From Litomosoides sigmodontis (lineage: Eukaryota; Nematoda; Chromadorea; Rhabditida; Onchocercidae), in assembly GCA_963070105.1 (NCBI GenBank), contig OY718807.1:248001-312000 (forward strand): DNA of 64,000 nucleotides, given 5' to 3'. The translations under genes and the position numbers were made by a program. Of the stretch, positions 39,501 to 52,415 are shown piece by piece; within the stretch, counting starts at the first letter, position 1, and every line of letters begins with the position of its first letter. Under the pieces are notes generated by a model. It ran no database searches and had not been told where the DNA came from. It was given only the letters and a program-made list of their open reading frames with translations.

Positions 39501-42500
39501 GCGTTTCATATTTCTAATTTCTGATGAGCTGTTTTTTGGCATTAAGCACATTGTTTCGAGCCCTATCTTCTTTAATTGCATTAAGTACCACTTGTTGATG
39601 ATTCTTATTATACTCGATTTACTGTTTGAATTTCAGTGGTGTTTGTCGACGACCTCCTGATAACATCATGCATGATTTGGAAAAATTAAATGAGGATTTA
39701 GATTTGTCACGACTTTTGAGTGAATGCAGGGATCCTGATTTGCTGGCAGATATTGTAAGATCCCAGGTATGGCGTTAAGTCACAGAGTCACGGAGTCTAT
39801 ATGTTCTGTTGCTTAAAACACAGCAGTTACCATTCTTATTCTGGGTAATCGAGCGTTTTTTTACCTCTTGTTTGACTTCAACTGGTATAATTTTCAGGGT
39901 AGCTTGAAAGCTCTGCCATCCATAATAAATTTAGTAGAATCGAATTCAAACGCTATAGCTCACTTGCCTCTTGAATGTATTTGTGAGCTATTTCTGTACT
40001 ATATAGCTTCCTCTTCGTCGTGTTATGATAGCATAACACCAAGCACGGAAAGATTGAATGCGGTTAGTGTTTTGAATTCTCAACAGCTGATTTTCTTAGC
40101 TTTGTAATAGCTGCATAACCACATTTATCTGCATCTACATGAAATACGAACTGTTAACAATATATCGAATTGCGAATGCGGATCATCATTCTTGTTAATG
40201 GTTGTAGGAAGCAAAGCAACACTTAAAGCCTAATTCATTAAAGATGTGTAGATAGATGCTCGAGGTTTAAAGCATATCCTAAAGTTTCTGAATGCATATT
40301 ACGACGGGTAGCATATTCGAAAATCATAGCTTTTTAGCATTTGTTGTAAAAGACACATTTTGCAATCAGTTCCCATTTAGATGCGTAAGCGTTTATGTAA
40401 TGCCATGACGAGTCCAACTGCTACCAGAGCTTCGGTATTAGAAACATTAGAATATCTAGCTGTACATCTTGCTGCTCATTCGGTATCTGAACGTTGTGCT
40501 GCTGCCCATTCACTGACATTGCTGCTTGATGTGAGCTTTTCCTAGCATTTTGAAGGAATAATTGTTTTTTTTTTTGCAAATAATATTCAAATATGCGGCT
40601 TTCTTCAGTTTTCTAGAAACTTCTCTTTTAATTTTTTCAATGTTTCATCATTTTTTTTGATAGTAGAAGATATATTTGGAAATCTCACTGCTTATCGGAA
40701 TCAACATTTCCCGTAGATCTTTTTTGTTTCGAGTAGCATTATAAATTTGGATGATGCATTGCTCTAAGCAAATTGAAATGATAGTGCTTACATATAGGTT
40801 AATGAATTTAAACTAATAATAGACACATGAGAATAAGACTGAATGTAAAAATTTGTATATCGTAAGACATGTGTAAATGAAACAAGTAAAAGCCATATAT
40901 TTGTAGCATGAATCAGATACACAAATGTTACCGATGAAAGCGAATGCAGCACCTGCCGGAAGCCTTCATAAAGTTGCATATTTCAGTGAATTAAAGGTTC
41001 GATATCTTTTTCTCCACGATTTCTGTGTTATTACGGTCTAATAGAGTGGTTTTTTTTTTTAATTTTGTCGTTGGATCCAACTATTCTCTTTTTTTACCTG
41101 CTTGTTCAGCTTAATCTTTTGTTCAGCGCATAGCATTAGGCTGGTTCATATATGTGGCAAATTAAACTTAATGCTTATAAATGGATTTATGTAAATTAAA
41201 ATGAAGCATCTATCGATCAGAACAGATCTTGTTATCTCATTTCGTCGTAATTGTTTTTAGCATCGAATTTGTGTGCTGTTATCGCAAGCTTGTTCAGTGG
41301 AAACCGATTTAAATCGTTTGTCGGACTACTTGACATTTCTCTTTGAATACTCTGATTCAAAAAATTTACATCTGGTGAGTATTTTGTTAATTACCTTGCA
41401 TCCTATTTTCACCAAAATGAAAACCATTCATTAGACAGACTAGTACTCTACTGTTCCTTAGGCTAAGATGGCATCACAGTGACTACTAGTAATTTCCTAT
41501 AGATATGATCCGAAAACTAATTTGGGAATGCTAATAAGGATGCGTGCTTAGCGAAACTGATTTTCAGGTTGCGCATTACATTTCAAATATGGTTGAGCGA
41601 GTGAAAGATGGCACAGAAGCGGATGTCATTCGAATAAATGCTATAAGCTTCTACGAAAGGTATTTCAAGGAAGTTGAGCAAAATGAAGTTGAATGGACAG
41701 AAGAATTGGAAGCACTTTTGCTATCGAGTGCGAAAAAAGTGACGGTTTGTATCGAGAAACAAAATATGGTATCTATACTTGCTTTCTTCTTCTATATTAT
41801 CCAATAGTGACTTCTAAATTTGAATTGAAGAACATTATTGAACAATTAATAGTCTGTGTTTACTTGTCTTCGTCTTCGTTCCGAATCATAAAAGTAATGC
41901 AGTGACAGTTGAAATAATGTAAATAAATAGTATTAGTGGGCAGAACATGTAAAGCTTCTAATATTTTCTTGAAGTTATCTGTGTGAATTGTTATTATTTC
42001 ATTGATATTACTTAAGAAAATGTCTTTGACGATGATTTCAACAGCTGTTAACGGGATGCTCCAATTACTGTGCAGTCAGTGGAAGAAGAAGGATAAGTTA
42101 GCTACAAGAGTTCTTATGGACCTTTGGTTTCCAACATCAGGAAGACGGCCAAAGGTGCAAAATCATATCATATATCTTCAATAAATTTATTTATTTGATG
42201 TATATGTTTATGAGCTATCTGCTTTGAAGTTGATGTCCTATTTGTTAAAGGTTCTCAATGCAGACGGTGTTGAATTGTTGCCCACTTGGTTGAAACTGGA
42301 AATGCTTCGCACTGAAGATGATCGAATCATTCGCGTTAGCAATATTCTACTTTTATCTTCTTATTAGGGTTATTTAACTTCTTGAGAGCTACTTGCGCAT
42401 ATTCCTCTTTCAGGTTTTCATGCCACCTCTTTGGTTATGCAGACATTAATGAGTTGTCTATGATTACAAAGTATTTAACGACTAAAATTTCGACTGTTAT

Positions 42501-45500
42501 AGTTTGAATCCTCATGTTTTTGGATTTATTTGACGACTATCAGCTCGTCAGTTAGTGTAGGATGATTATAATACGTGATGCTAGGTCTTCTCTGATTTTT
42601 CATTACATTGCACAGCATACTTTGCGAAAAAATACATCGAAAAAACTTTGTGTGCCTGTAATAGTTTTCTCGAATTTCCTTGCACTTCAGCGAAAAGAAT
42701 GTGAAAAATGTTGTCATACAGGGCGAATGAGAAGTTTGATAGGGAAGAGGAATAGGTTTTTAAGAGGAAATGTTTGATAAATTTGTCAATATTTAGAATC
42801 TAATTTAATAAATTCGTCTACAATTTTAGTTTATTGAGTGCAGCATAGTATGTTAAGTTTATTTTGTTCCAGTGTAGTGTTTTTTAGGTTGGAATGGATG
42901 GTATGGAAGCTAAAGATGCATTGAAATTTATTCAGTCATTTGCATTAACATCACATAGCTGCACGAAACTGCTAGCAATTCTAGATGCTGATGAAACACC
43001 GTTGGAGGGTGACTTACTAGAAGAGGCTCAAAAAGCATCAATGTTTGTCCGAAGTTATAAACTGCGAAACGCAAAAGGTGGTGACAAGGTAGAAATTTCT
43101 ACTTATGTAGTACGCTTAGTTCCTTTTGCAGCTGATTTCGGGTAGGTTGCATATTAGCAATTTATTTACTGGGCACGACGATGGTCGGTTAGGGAAAACT
43201 GAATTTTGGCCTTTTGCGGATTTTATGGAGAGAAAAAATAAAATGTTCATGTCGTACTCCTTGTAAGCGTATCTCAAATAATTTTGAAAATAGCTGAAAA
43301 ACCTCGGTTAGAACCGTCTCTTTTCAGTTAGATTTAATGAAGAATTAAAATCAAATTTAACTATTACAGTTTCTCAAACGTGTGAATGAGGCCAAGCGTC
43401 TACAAGAATGTGTAAAGATTGAAGTCGATGAAAGTGACGACTATGTAAAGTTCAGTTCGGCGCCGAATTTGTTCGATGCGGATGATGCTAATGTGAAACG
43501 AATAACATTAAATCGTTTAAATGTTAAAGAAGTAATCAGTTGCATTGAACGGGTAAAAATTCCGAATTTGGTATCGTATCCTTATCTGTCTACTATCGAA
43601 CTTTTTTAGGATTTCCAAGATTTTAAAAAATATAACAATCAAAATTTTAGTTAATCACATCCCATGAATACTTTTGTTTAACAGAAAGTAATATCACAAA
43701 TGCTTTGTTTTGCACCCTACTACAATGTTATCTGCTCTTGGATACCACGAAAACTTCCTACAATAAGGGTAAAAGTGGAATACAGGGAATACGCCAGTAA
43801 TAGCTAAGTTAATTTAAACAATTTCATTATATTGAAGGCAGTCCAGGAAGGTAACGAGCCTGAACAGTGGTCGTCGGTAATTTTCGAACTATCGGATAAT
43901 GTGGAATGTTCTCTAGCTGTTATTTCTTTGTTAAAAGCTAAGCCGACTGTGCTGTGCAATGCAAGAGTTGCTGTACCTTTACTTATTTCGCTTGTTATTT
44001 CGAGGAATAAAGTAAGTTTTTTATACGTTTCACAGAGATCTAGCGATCAGCTTGGTTTTTATGCATACAAATTAAAAACAATTTGTTTGTTACTAATGAG
44101 GATACTAATGTGTGATTATTACTTTATGGTCGTGAATCGTTTGAACGAACGGACTGACTCGCTATTGCTATGGTAATTTTGAAGTTTCTGAGAAATGTTA
44201 ATCTGATCCTCAACGCTTGGTCTGGAGGAGTGAGATCGATTAAGTATTGCCTAGTGAGATAATTTTTACTGCGATCAATATAACAATAATCAATATAACA
44301 ACACATCACGATCCCGATGTTTTAGGATGCTTCATTAATCAGTGGTTTTGACTCCTTGTTCAGCACTGTATTCAGCAAATCGAATCTTTGTGTTCCAGAA
44401 TCTGTGCGTAGAATTTTGTACAGTCGTGGTGGAGGTATATTTTATTTCTATTTTCTCCTTCAAGTTCAATTTCCAGTAATTTACTTCTTTCACTTTAATG
44501 TTAAGTACTGTTTGCCGTGCTAAGTCCAGCTTTCACTTTTTTCTAATTTCGGCTTTTATTACTTTTCTGTGATGTTTTTTTGACTTCAAAGCATAAATCT
44601 GTAGAATACGCCATCGAAACAGAAAGTCCATGTTCGCCAAATTATGACACATACGATCCGGAAAGTATCCTCATGCGTCTGGCAAATTCTGTTGGCATGG
44701 TTAGCTGTAAATATCTAGCCGCAAAATATTTTAATGAAAAGCACATATATTGAATATTTCTAATGGTTTTCAAATGTTTACACATTATTTTGTGTTTCTT
44801 CTACTGCTTATGTAACGTAACCACTTGCATTTACCTCTGAAAGCATCCATATTTAGTCTGTGTCTTTTATGCATAGCGTATAGTGTTGTGAAAATTAACT
44901 GTTTATCACAGGATGATATGCAAAGTCGATTAATGGAAAGATTTCTGGACACGTGTCCGGAGATATTACCCCATAAAGATGATGGTGATCTTGGCAGTAA
45001 ATCACATACTGTACTGGAAATATTATTCTCATCCAAAGCACCAACATTACAATATATCATTTCATTATTACCGACGGCATGTTCTTCAACCACTTTGGGT
45101 AAAATAATTGAGTATTTGCTCGAATCATATCGGTCTCAGTAAGTTTTTTATAATCTTTAAGTGAAAATTTGTTAAATTATAATCCACTTTTCTCTGGCGT
45201 GTCCGTTTCTATCTTTCTTCCTACTTCCTACCATTCTTCCCTTTTGGAAAATATACTTAGTTAATGATTTTGCCTGAAAATGGAAAAAATAAGTATAATT
45301 AGTGTCACGTGTCCCTTGTGGCAATGGCTTATGCTCGGCTTTGTTTGGTAAAATTTTATTAAATTTATGTGTTAATGTTGATTTTGTCTGTTGTATTGGA
45401 TAATTTGACACAGAAGAACCATGTTTCATACTGTTAAGTGTAGCTATTTTGTTGCAGATTTGTAGGTATGTCTGTAATACGGACTATTATCGGTGCTTTT

Positions 45501-47260
45501 CATGCTTGTAAAACTTATACACTATCTGCCGAACAATGCAATATTTTCATCCAGTATGCTATGGCTGAAATGGAACTTCATTCAGATGATATTATAATGT
45601 TGTTAATGAAATTTCTGGAAAATAACGCAAACATTCGACGTGTGTCATTCTTTGTGATTCCTGAATATCGATTTAAAGCCCATCTGCTATTTAATTATTG
45701 TTTTATATTTGGTTAAATTTGAGTCTACTATTTAATATGTGCGTCTCCCTTGAATATATCTCACTGCTTAAAAAAATGAGGAATGGAAAGGCTTCTATTA
45801 TTCCATAATTCCCAAAAAATTTTTAGGCGACTTAACCCAAAAGATTATAGCAGAGGTTTCGCATTTTTTAACTGCTCCAGATAAAATTCAATGGAAACGC
45901 TTTGCACAGCAAATAACTGATGCCTTTATGAAGCGTTTTCCAGGTATTCAATTTAACACTATTCATTTTCAAACAGCACCAAAGCTTTCTTTCATTTTAT
46001 TGATTGGTGTGGACCTCTTTAATTTTTTTCATTTCTTTTTGTATTTCTTTATAGAAAAGTCAAATTTAATTTTTTTTTTTGTTCAGAAGACAATGCCCTC
46101 TTCATTTCCGACTGATCTGCCACTAACATTGCTAACTTTTTGAAAGATGATTTTTGTAGTCTTCGTGCAGCACTAGTTATAAGGTCAAGATGAAAACAAA
46201 GCAGGGTTTCTGTAAAGTGTAACTATAATTTTCAGCACTTTTCGAACACATTTCAGATGCTCGACTGAAAAACGATGCAATAGTGGTCGACTCATATCGT
46301 CCTATTCGAGTCCAAGATCGGACGGTTCACAATATTATTGTGGAATTGTTTTCTGCTGCAGCTATACCTTCTTGTTCAATGGATCATAAGATCAGCGCGT
46401 TGGCACAAATTGTGCGAAGTGAACCATATGTTGTATTAAGGTTAACCTTCGTTAACTCAAATGTTTTTGCGCAATGGAACTGATTACATTTGTTTCCTTA
46501 ATAGTTTCAATTGTTTGGTAGACGAACTGAAATGTGTTTGTGCGGTAGTGAATGAAAAGAGCATCAAGCTAAGCACATAAATGTCATTCTTTAATGTCAG
46601 TCAAATTCCACTTGTCATGCAAATATTGTAGTTTGTTATTAAAGAAAAGTTTTTGCAATTCTGATTATTTCTTTTGCTGTGATTGCGTTTTAAATTAATG
46701 CTATGCTTATTTTAAGGAAATAAAATGGACAAATAATAAGTTCCTTATGTACAATAGAAATACGTGAAATAAGTGATCTTTATAAAATATGAATTCCTTA
46801 AGCGATTTTATTCTATCACAAAACCAAATAACTTTATTTCAGACATTTACCATTGGTATCCGCTTGCTTAGCATCAGTTGCGCAACTTCCTGTACGACAA
46901 CTACGAACAAATAGTTATCAATCTCTATTGCAGTATATTCCGAAATTATTATTGGATTTGGCACCACAATCCTTTGAGGCAGCTGATCGTTTGCAGTCCA
47001 TCCTGCAAACATTTTTCACTCTTTTTGAAGTTTCTTTTAATTTTTAGTTACCATCACTTGGATTAAATTTTGCAGCAGAAAGTGTTTTACAGAAAATTGA
47101 ACTTTGAATTTATATATGGCCATGTGTTTGTTCCAAAGTCATTGAATTATAGGTTAATGTTAAGTACTGGTAGGCTACGCGGTAGTAATGATTGAAAAAA
47201 AGTGGGATAAATGAATGGATTAGCAAAGCACATGTATGCATATATATTAATGGATGAGGA

Positions 47261-47338
<78 letters not shown>

Positions 47339-50068
47339 AGGAATTTAAGGATTTTAAAACATATTATTACAGAACGTTGGTTGTGGGCGAACGTGGGTGC
47401 CATTGGCTCAGGTACTGCAGAATGTTTGTGTTGCTTATTTGGAACTCAATGCGAAGTCAGCCAAATCGTATTTCCTAACACAAATCGAAGCAATAAAGCA
47501 GCTTTGTTTATGTTTGAAGTCGCCTTCCTCCAAAATACTGATCGATACGATAGTGTGTTTAAGCAGGATTGAAGAATAACAATGTTAGGAGTTTGTAATC
47601 CGAATTTAAAAACTTTTCACACTTAAATTTTTAAGGAATTGCTGAAATAAGTTGTAACGAACTTACGAAGAAAACCTTTGTAGTACTTCTACTGGATGGA
47701 CGTGAATATTTGGAAATTTTTTTTGCTTTGATTTAGTCTCGATACGGTCTGCTGACTCTGATTTTTCTGTTTTGAAGTTGAAAACCATAACAATTGTATC
47801 AATAAATTAAACAGTGTCATGTATATTCATTCACTTGGAAAGCTAATTGTTCCCTATGTCTTGCATATGATGTATGCTATACTTAATCTTCAAATAGATT
47901 ATGGTGAAATCAAGGAAATGTTGGAGCAGTGAGGGTGTTAGGGATAGACGGAAATCTGCAAGGAAAGCTTCCCAAACTCTTCATATTTTCCAACTTATTC
48001 TAACTTTAGCTCCAGACTCCGATGTAATCCTTAATTTGAAATAGGTGAATCTTATAAGTTTTTCTTTTCTTTGTAACATATAAACTGCTTTACTATTTGT
48101 CGAGAAATTGTGTCTTCTCATACGTTTTTTCAGTACATGATGTCTTGTGAAATATCTGGAATGAGGAGAGGTTGTTTTTAAATTTCGTAAGTTAGCTTCT
48201 TTGTCATCTCACCATTTTTGTTGACCAGCTTTATTATGAGTGATCCAGTTACAGTGAAATCTTGAAATTTTATCTTTGGGTGCAGAAATTATGAATTGAG
48301 ATAAATACGTTCGGAACTATTTTTACAGCAAAGGCGAAAAAGGTCATGTAATCCGTAACGATACTGCTTAACCACTACGCTTATGTTGTCCACTACTGTG
48401 TTTTGATTATGGCTTTAGATAACGCATGGTCTAGCAAATACTCCTGAGGTGAGTTATTCAGTTTATCCGAAATCCCAAGTTTTTCATCTTGAGTTAAAAT
48501 CTGTAATATGATGAAAGCGTCTGGACGTGGAAGGATACTGTACAGGAAGTTTGCTACCCCTGCTATCCCATTGAAAAAATGAATTTCGACCTAAATTTTT
48601 TGCTGTTCACATGGAATTAGGTTGGGTTGCATGACTGTAAGATTGCTCGAAGTTGTTAGTTTTAATTAAAGAACCTGAGCTGTATGTTGTGGGACTCCGA
48701 GCTATGTAGCGTGTTGTCTGTGTGGTTCTTAAGCAAAGTGTTGGGGGACAATTTCACTGAAGATTAACTACGGAAACAGATACTTCTATGTTAACTTGAA
48801 TGCTATTTCTCCCATTTTTGTTGTTATGCTAAGATACGAGTTTCTACATGTTCAAAATCATTTCAGACCACTTATTTTCATATAAAATTAAGCTTCCAGA
48901 CAAACATTTGCATCGGACCACTTTCAAGAGCTCGGTTAATATGACAACTGTTTGAAACCTGATGACAGTACATTTTTTTCAGCTGAATGCAATCTTCAGG
49001 CTTTTCGGACTCTTCAACATGAGCTCATCACTACTATCTAGATTGGAGACAGCGGAAACGTCATGCGACCGAATTGCTTTACTTGATGAGCTCCGCACCA
49101 CAACGGCTGAATCACCGGACCGTATAGCTCCATTCATTCATCTCATTCAAAGTGCGTTTACAGATGTTGCACGCCCAATCCGAAACCTGGCTTATCAGTG
49201 TGCATTGAATTATATCTCATCAAACCCATCTGTACGCTGTTTTCCTCTGATTTTGCTTTGTTGGTTCAGTTTTTTCTCAAAAGAGTGCTGCTTTGTCTAC
49301 AGCATTTCAGTGCATTGAGACCTTTACTACCTCGCACTACAAATGCAAATACAAAAAAGATGCTAATTATTATTGCTGATTATTAAAGAGAAACTACGAT
49401 TTTACTACAGGCTTCATCGCTGTTAATAGCGAAAGCTTTTATAATGCTTTCTTATAGATGAGTGTTCATTTCATGAGTGCTTATTCTGCTGCATTGTTAC
49501 ACAACAGTGCCGACATCAGTCTACACGCATTGTCATTTTTGCCGGAATTCATCACCGCATCCCGATGTAATTTCTTTTTTCACGTAAAATCTGATAGCAG
49601 TAGTAAATGCCAAACATGATTTTGGAATACAAGCATTATCAACTAATTTAAAGAGAACTTCCCGTATTTAACATCACAACACATTTTGAAAAGTGCTATT
49701 CATATTAATATCGAGTTCAACATATAGACCAAAGATGCATTGATTTTCTTTACTCGGATATATCTAACATAAAATCAGAACCCTTCTATCAATATTCAGA
49801 AACCGAAAAGCTGTGAAAGTAAGCGATCTTGCTGCGTTATGTTTGTCCCCATGCAAACATGAAGTTTGCCGTTTTCCCCATTGGACTGTTAAGTACATAT
49901 ATTTCTTTTACAGGTATTTCAGAAAATTTGCTTAATGGCGCAGCTATAGCCGCTAATCGATGGCCGTCACCAGAATCTATGGGCGACCTTTCACGTGCAG
50001 TAACAGCGTGTACTGATTTCCGATGTGCTGATTTGGAGGAAAACAGCAATTCTCACAATGTGAAATGA
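31162..50068 (+). CDS. INTS1: Integrator complex subunit 1
   Basis: Largest backbone subunit of Integrator. The 38-exon model gives 1957 residues (human 2190), all phases agreeing. Exon starts: 31162, 31651, 32034, 32676, 33016, 33438, 33985, 34593, 34996, 35289, 35607, 36203, 38813, 38971, 39270, 39637, 39898, 40381, 40907, 41261, 41568, 42017, 42251, 42888, 43370, 43685, 43838, 44326, 44605, 44912, 45458, 45827, 46236, 46843, 47373, 48983, 49458, 49914. Family matches include DWNWRLVETFIDDSLHERQW, YYASVDQWPSEGDV, LAVKTLYWKAWLISL, DYSFPP, GVCRRPPD, LKFIQSFALTS and, at the end, IRNLAYQCALNYISSNPS with LSFLPEF. The start lies 20 bases after the acceptor GAATATTTCAG. The least certain junction is 47552 to 48983. 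If it is not used, the frame stops at 47579 and the conserved C-terminus would belong to a separate transcript. Introns carry a 2.1-kb AT satellite and a TA run. Confidence 0.93.
32589..32634. repeat. Tandem 23-bp duplication in an INTS1 intron
   Basis: Two perfect abutting copies (ATTCTTATCAAATCTGATAC...) at 32589-32611 and 32612-32634, about 40 bases before the exon starting at 32676. Probably a recent slippage event. Confidence 0.9.
36043..36133. repeat. Two copies of a 40-bp AT-rich unit, 51-bp period
   Basis: Identical 40-base copies at 36043-36082 and 36094-36133, each containing the near-palindrome ACCTAGTTATATATATATAGG. The unit lies about 70 bases before the INTS1 exon starting at 36203 and resembles the monomer of the large satellite in the next intron. 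Confidence 0.85.
36487..38612. repeat. AT-only satellite array (AACTATATATATAT) inside INTS1
   Basis: About 2.1 kb built almost wholly from AAC or AGC followed by TA runs. The first part is irregular, with AGCTATATATAT variants. A block of mainly 12-base units follows (about 36700-36930), then a long block of mainly 14-base units (about 36940-38400), then mixed 12- and 14-base units to the end. There are very few point changes. It fills most of the intron between the exons ending at 36413 and starting at 38813. Every unit contains partly self-complementary TA tracts, so single strands could fold into many hairpins. Unlike a CRISPR array it has no unique spacers. Confidence 0.97.
47262..47335. 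repeat. TA dinucleotide microsatellite in an INTS1 intron
   Basis: About 37 TA units, 38 bases before the exon starting at 47373. The Tyr-Ile repeat frames that run through it on both strands are artefacts. Confidence 0.95.
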
Positions 50069-50117
50069 CCCCTCTTTACCCCTCAATTTAAGTGTTTTTA
50101 TCTTCCCTTATTTATGA

Positions 50118-50123
50118 AATAAA
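50118..50123 (+). terminator. Poly(A) signal of INTS1
   Basis: AATAAA 50 bases after the INTS1 stop codon and the first such hexamer downstream. Its position supports 50068 as the true 3' end of coding sequence in this transcript. Confidence 0.7.
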
Positions 50124-50245
50124 ACTGTTAATATGTAATGGAGAATTGTTTTCCCCACAATACGAATTCCGGACTTGAAAAGATGTATAATCCCGTTAAA
50201 TATGGTCATGCACAATGTTGATGGTTGAGAATTTGGTGAAGCATT

Positions 50246-50251
50246 TTTATT
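50246..50251 (-). terminator. Poly(A) signal of TIMM29
   Basis: AATAAA on the minus strand (TTTATT on plus), 36 bases after the TIMM29 stop codon. The convergent INTS1 signal is only about 120 bp away, so the two 3' ends nearly touch. Confidence 0.65.
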
Positions 50252-50286
50252 ACAGAATTTGGTAGCCTGTTGTCATCATTGACCAT

Positions 50287-51343
50287 TCATGCCTGTATGC
50301 TGGTAGAGCTGAATTCATTTTCATTGATATCGTAGTTTTCAAAACTTTTCCGAAGCCTGAACCACTTGTTGAAAGCACCAACATCAATGATATCATCGCA
50401 CCGCTGCCACCACCATCGCCTTAGAATAGAAGCTCGATTTTCATACAAGCATACCTGAAATCAGCAATGTCGGTGGAAATTTATTACTGTTACAGTAAAA
50501 ATTCCTTCATTAGGTTATTCTAGAAATTGATTCGAAATACTCGCTAAACCATGGATCGTAATTTTCTCGGTGAAATCTTTGGTAATTGCTTGCTTGTACA
50601 TTAGCACTCTGTTACGTAGTTCCACTTATGATCAATACGACATTTGTTCTGAGTGCAAAAGTATTCGACATATCATAAGTTCCCCGTTAGCTTTCCAGCA
50701 CTGCCGAATATCTTATCGCATCATTAATAATTTTTGGTTAATAAAATTCATGCAATTAAGTGACGAAAATTGCTTCACATTAAAAAAACAGCTATACAAC
50801 AAATGGAAGGGTACTGAGGGAAATGTAAGATACATTCCCAAAATAGCTGTAAGAAATATTACGGCAAAATTAAGTGGTGAAATAAACGCCTTACGTCATC
50901 ACTATCAGGTAGCTTGATGAGGATGGAGAACACAATGCAATTAATAAGTCTGAGTCGATTTTGATCTACATATAACGTACGCGATGCAATTTCATCATCC
51001 GCTTTTTTACTGTGTATTGAATTTGGAATAAGCACCATTTGCCACCTCTTCTCTATTAACGAATTGAGCATGTCTCTGTAAGAAAATTGTTGAAGTATTA
51101 AAACACAAAGTTTCCTTGGGCAAAACTTTTTGTAGATTCCATTTTAAGCATGCGAACGTACCTTTCAGTCGGATTGGTCTTGTAAGCATAAAATACACCA
51201 CTCAGTGGCAATAGCTTAATCGCAGTCATGATCGGCCTGGTTTTCGCATCTTTCAACAAATCTTCAATTACTACCATATAATCACTGCCGACCGATTTCC
51301 AGTAGTGAACGAACGTGGAACACCGCTGTTTCAGGAATGCCAT
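50287..51343 (-). CDS. TIMM29: Mitochondrial import inner membrane translocase subunit Tim29
   Basis: Component of the metazoan TIM22 complex, which inserts carrier proteins into the mitochondrial inner membrane. Three exons on the minus strand, 51343-51162, 51075-50895 and 50454-50287, give 176 residues (human 260, with a longer C-terminus). Visible: an amphipathic N-terminus (MAFLKQRCSTFVHYWKS), one hydrophobic segment at about 37-54 (PIMTAIKLLPLSGVFYAY) and the conserved C-terminal block IIDVGAFNKWF...NYDINENEF, close to the human DVGFVGRWW and DCDINDDEF. The ATG lies soon after an acceptor (TGCATTGTAG), fitting spliced-leader addition. Phases agree. The family is divergent, so identification rests mainly on the C-terminal block and overall layout. 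Confidence 0.85.
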
Positions 51344-52415
51344 GTTCCCCAAGTCAATATTCTACAATGCACACGTATGATGTGAACAGCACTGATCAAC
51401 ATCCACCTGCTGGTTAGCTCAACTTCAGCGTGAATGTGAGGAATGTCCGTCAATGAAATTAATTGTTGCAAATAAGCACAACGCCAACCACGAAATACCA
51501 GCCAGACTTACTGGATGCGCACTGACTTCGTCGGTGAATTTGTTTTTGTCGCTCACTAACTCGCACGCTATGGGCCCGCTATTTTAAGTATGCCCCCACT
51601 TTATCCATACCACTCAAACGCTACGACAACTTTTCTAGAAAGTTCGTCGTGTGCGTCGAGAAGGGTAGTTCGGAATCGAAAAATGAGAGCGAAGTCTATT
51701 TTTGCCTATCTGTAGAAATGCACCGACAAAATACAAATGCATCTAGCGCGTTTTCATCCTGTAAGCTAGCCAAGGCAAGTAGTTGGTGAGAAACGATTTC
51801 TTTTCTTCGAAGTCTGGCGGCGTGCTTCAAAGTTTCAACCAATTCGTGACGCTTGTTGATAATTATGGCAAGCGCAGAATTCTAAAAAAACTATAGGAAC
51901 CATAGTGTAGTGCAGTACGTCATACTACACCAAGCAAATAATGAGTTCTATAGTATTAGGAACGGAATCTCAGGTTGATTTAAAGCAATAGGTATTGTTC
52001 GTACAGAGCAGTAACGCCTTCGCCGAGTTTTCGACAGTTCGCGTTTAGCTGAAATTACTAGCTGACTCTGACAGACACACATATTTTACTTTGTAAATAT
52101 CAAATTTTAAATTTAAATGGAATAATGCATGGAACACCATTATTGAACATGTGCTGGTTTGAAGAATTTGGTAAATCGAAGTTATTGTAAGTTCGGTGGA
52201 ACATCTATTAAGAAGGTGTTGCATAAATAATGGTAGGAGTACCTACGGCGAATTTCTACGTAGTTGGAAGAGAAATACAGTATCCGAGAAAACTTTTAAA
52301 GAATTCCTGTCGCAACATTAGTTTTCAACAGTTTTACTGAAGATTAATAAGCTAGATAAGAACAGCGTCCATCAACACAATGCAGTTATCTGATCACTAA
52401 TGGTGCAAAGGTATC
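51344..52415. other. Spacer between TIMM29 and MPDU1
   Basis: About 1.07 kb with no recognised exon, holding the TIMM29 promoter and the MPDU1 3' flank. The part near 51560-51680 has somewhat higher GC. Confidence 0.5.

Noticed and set aside
47110..47478. Tyr-Ile repeat proteins on both strands
   Set aside because: Translation of a TA microsatellite within an INTS1 intron.
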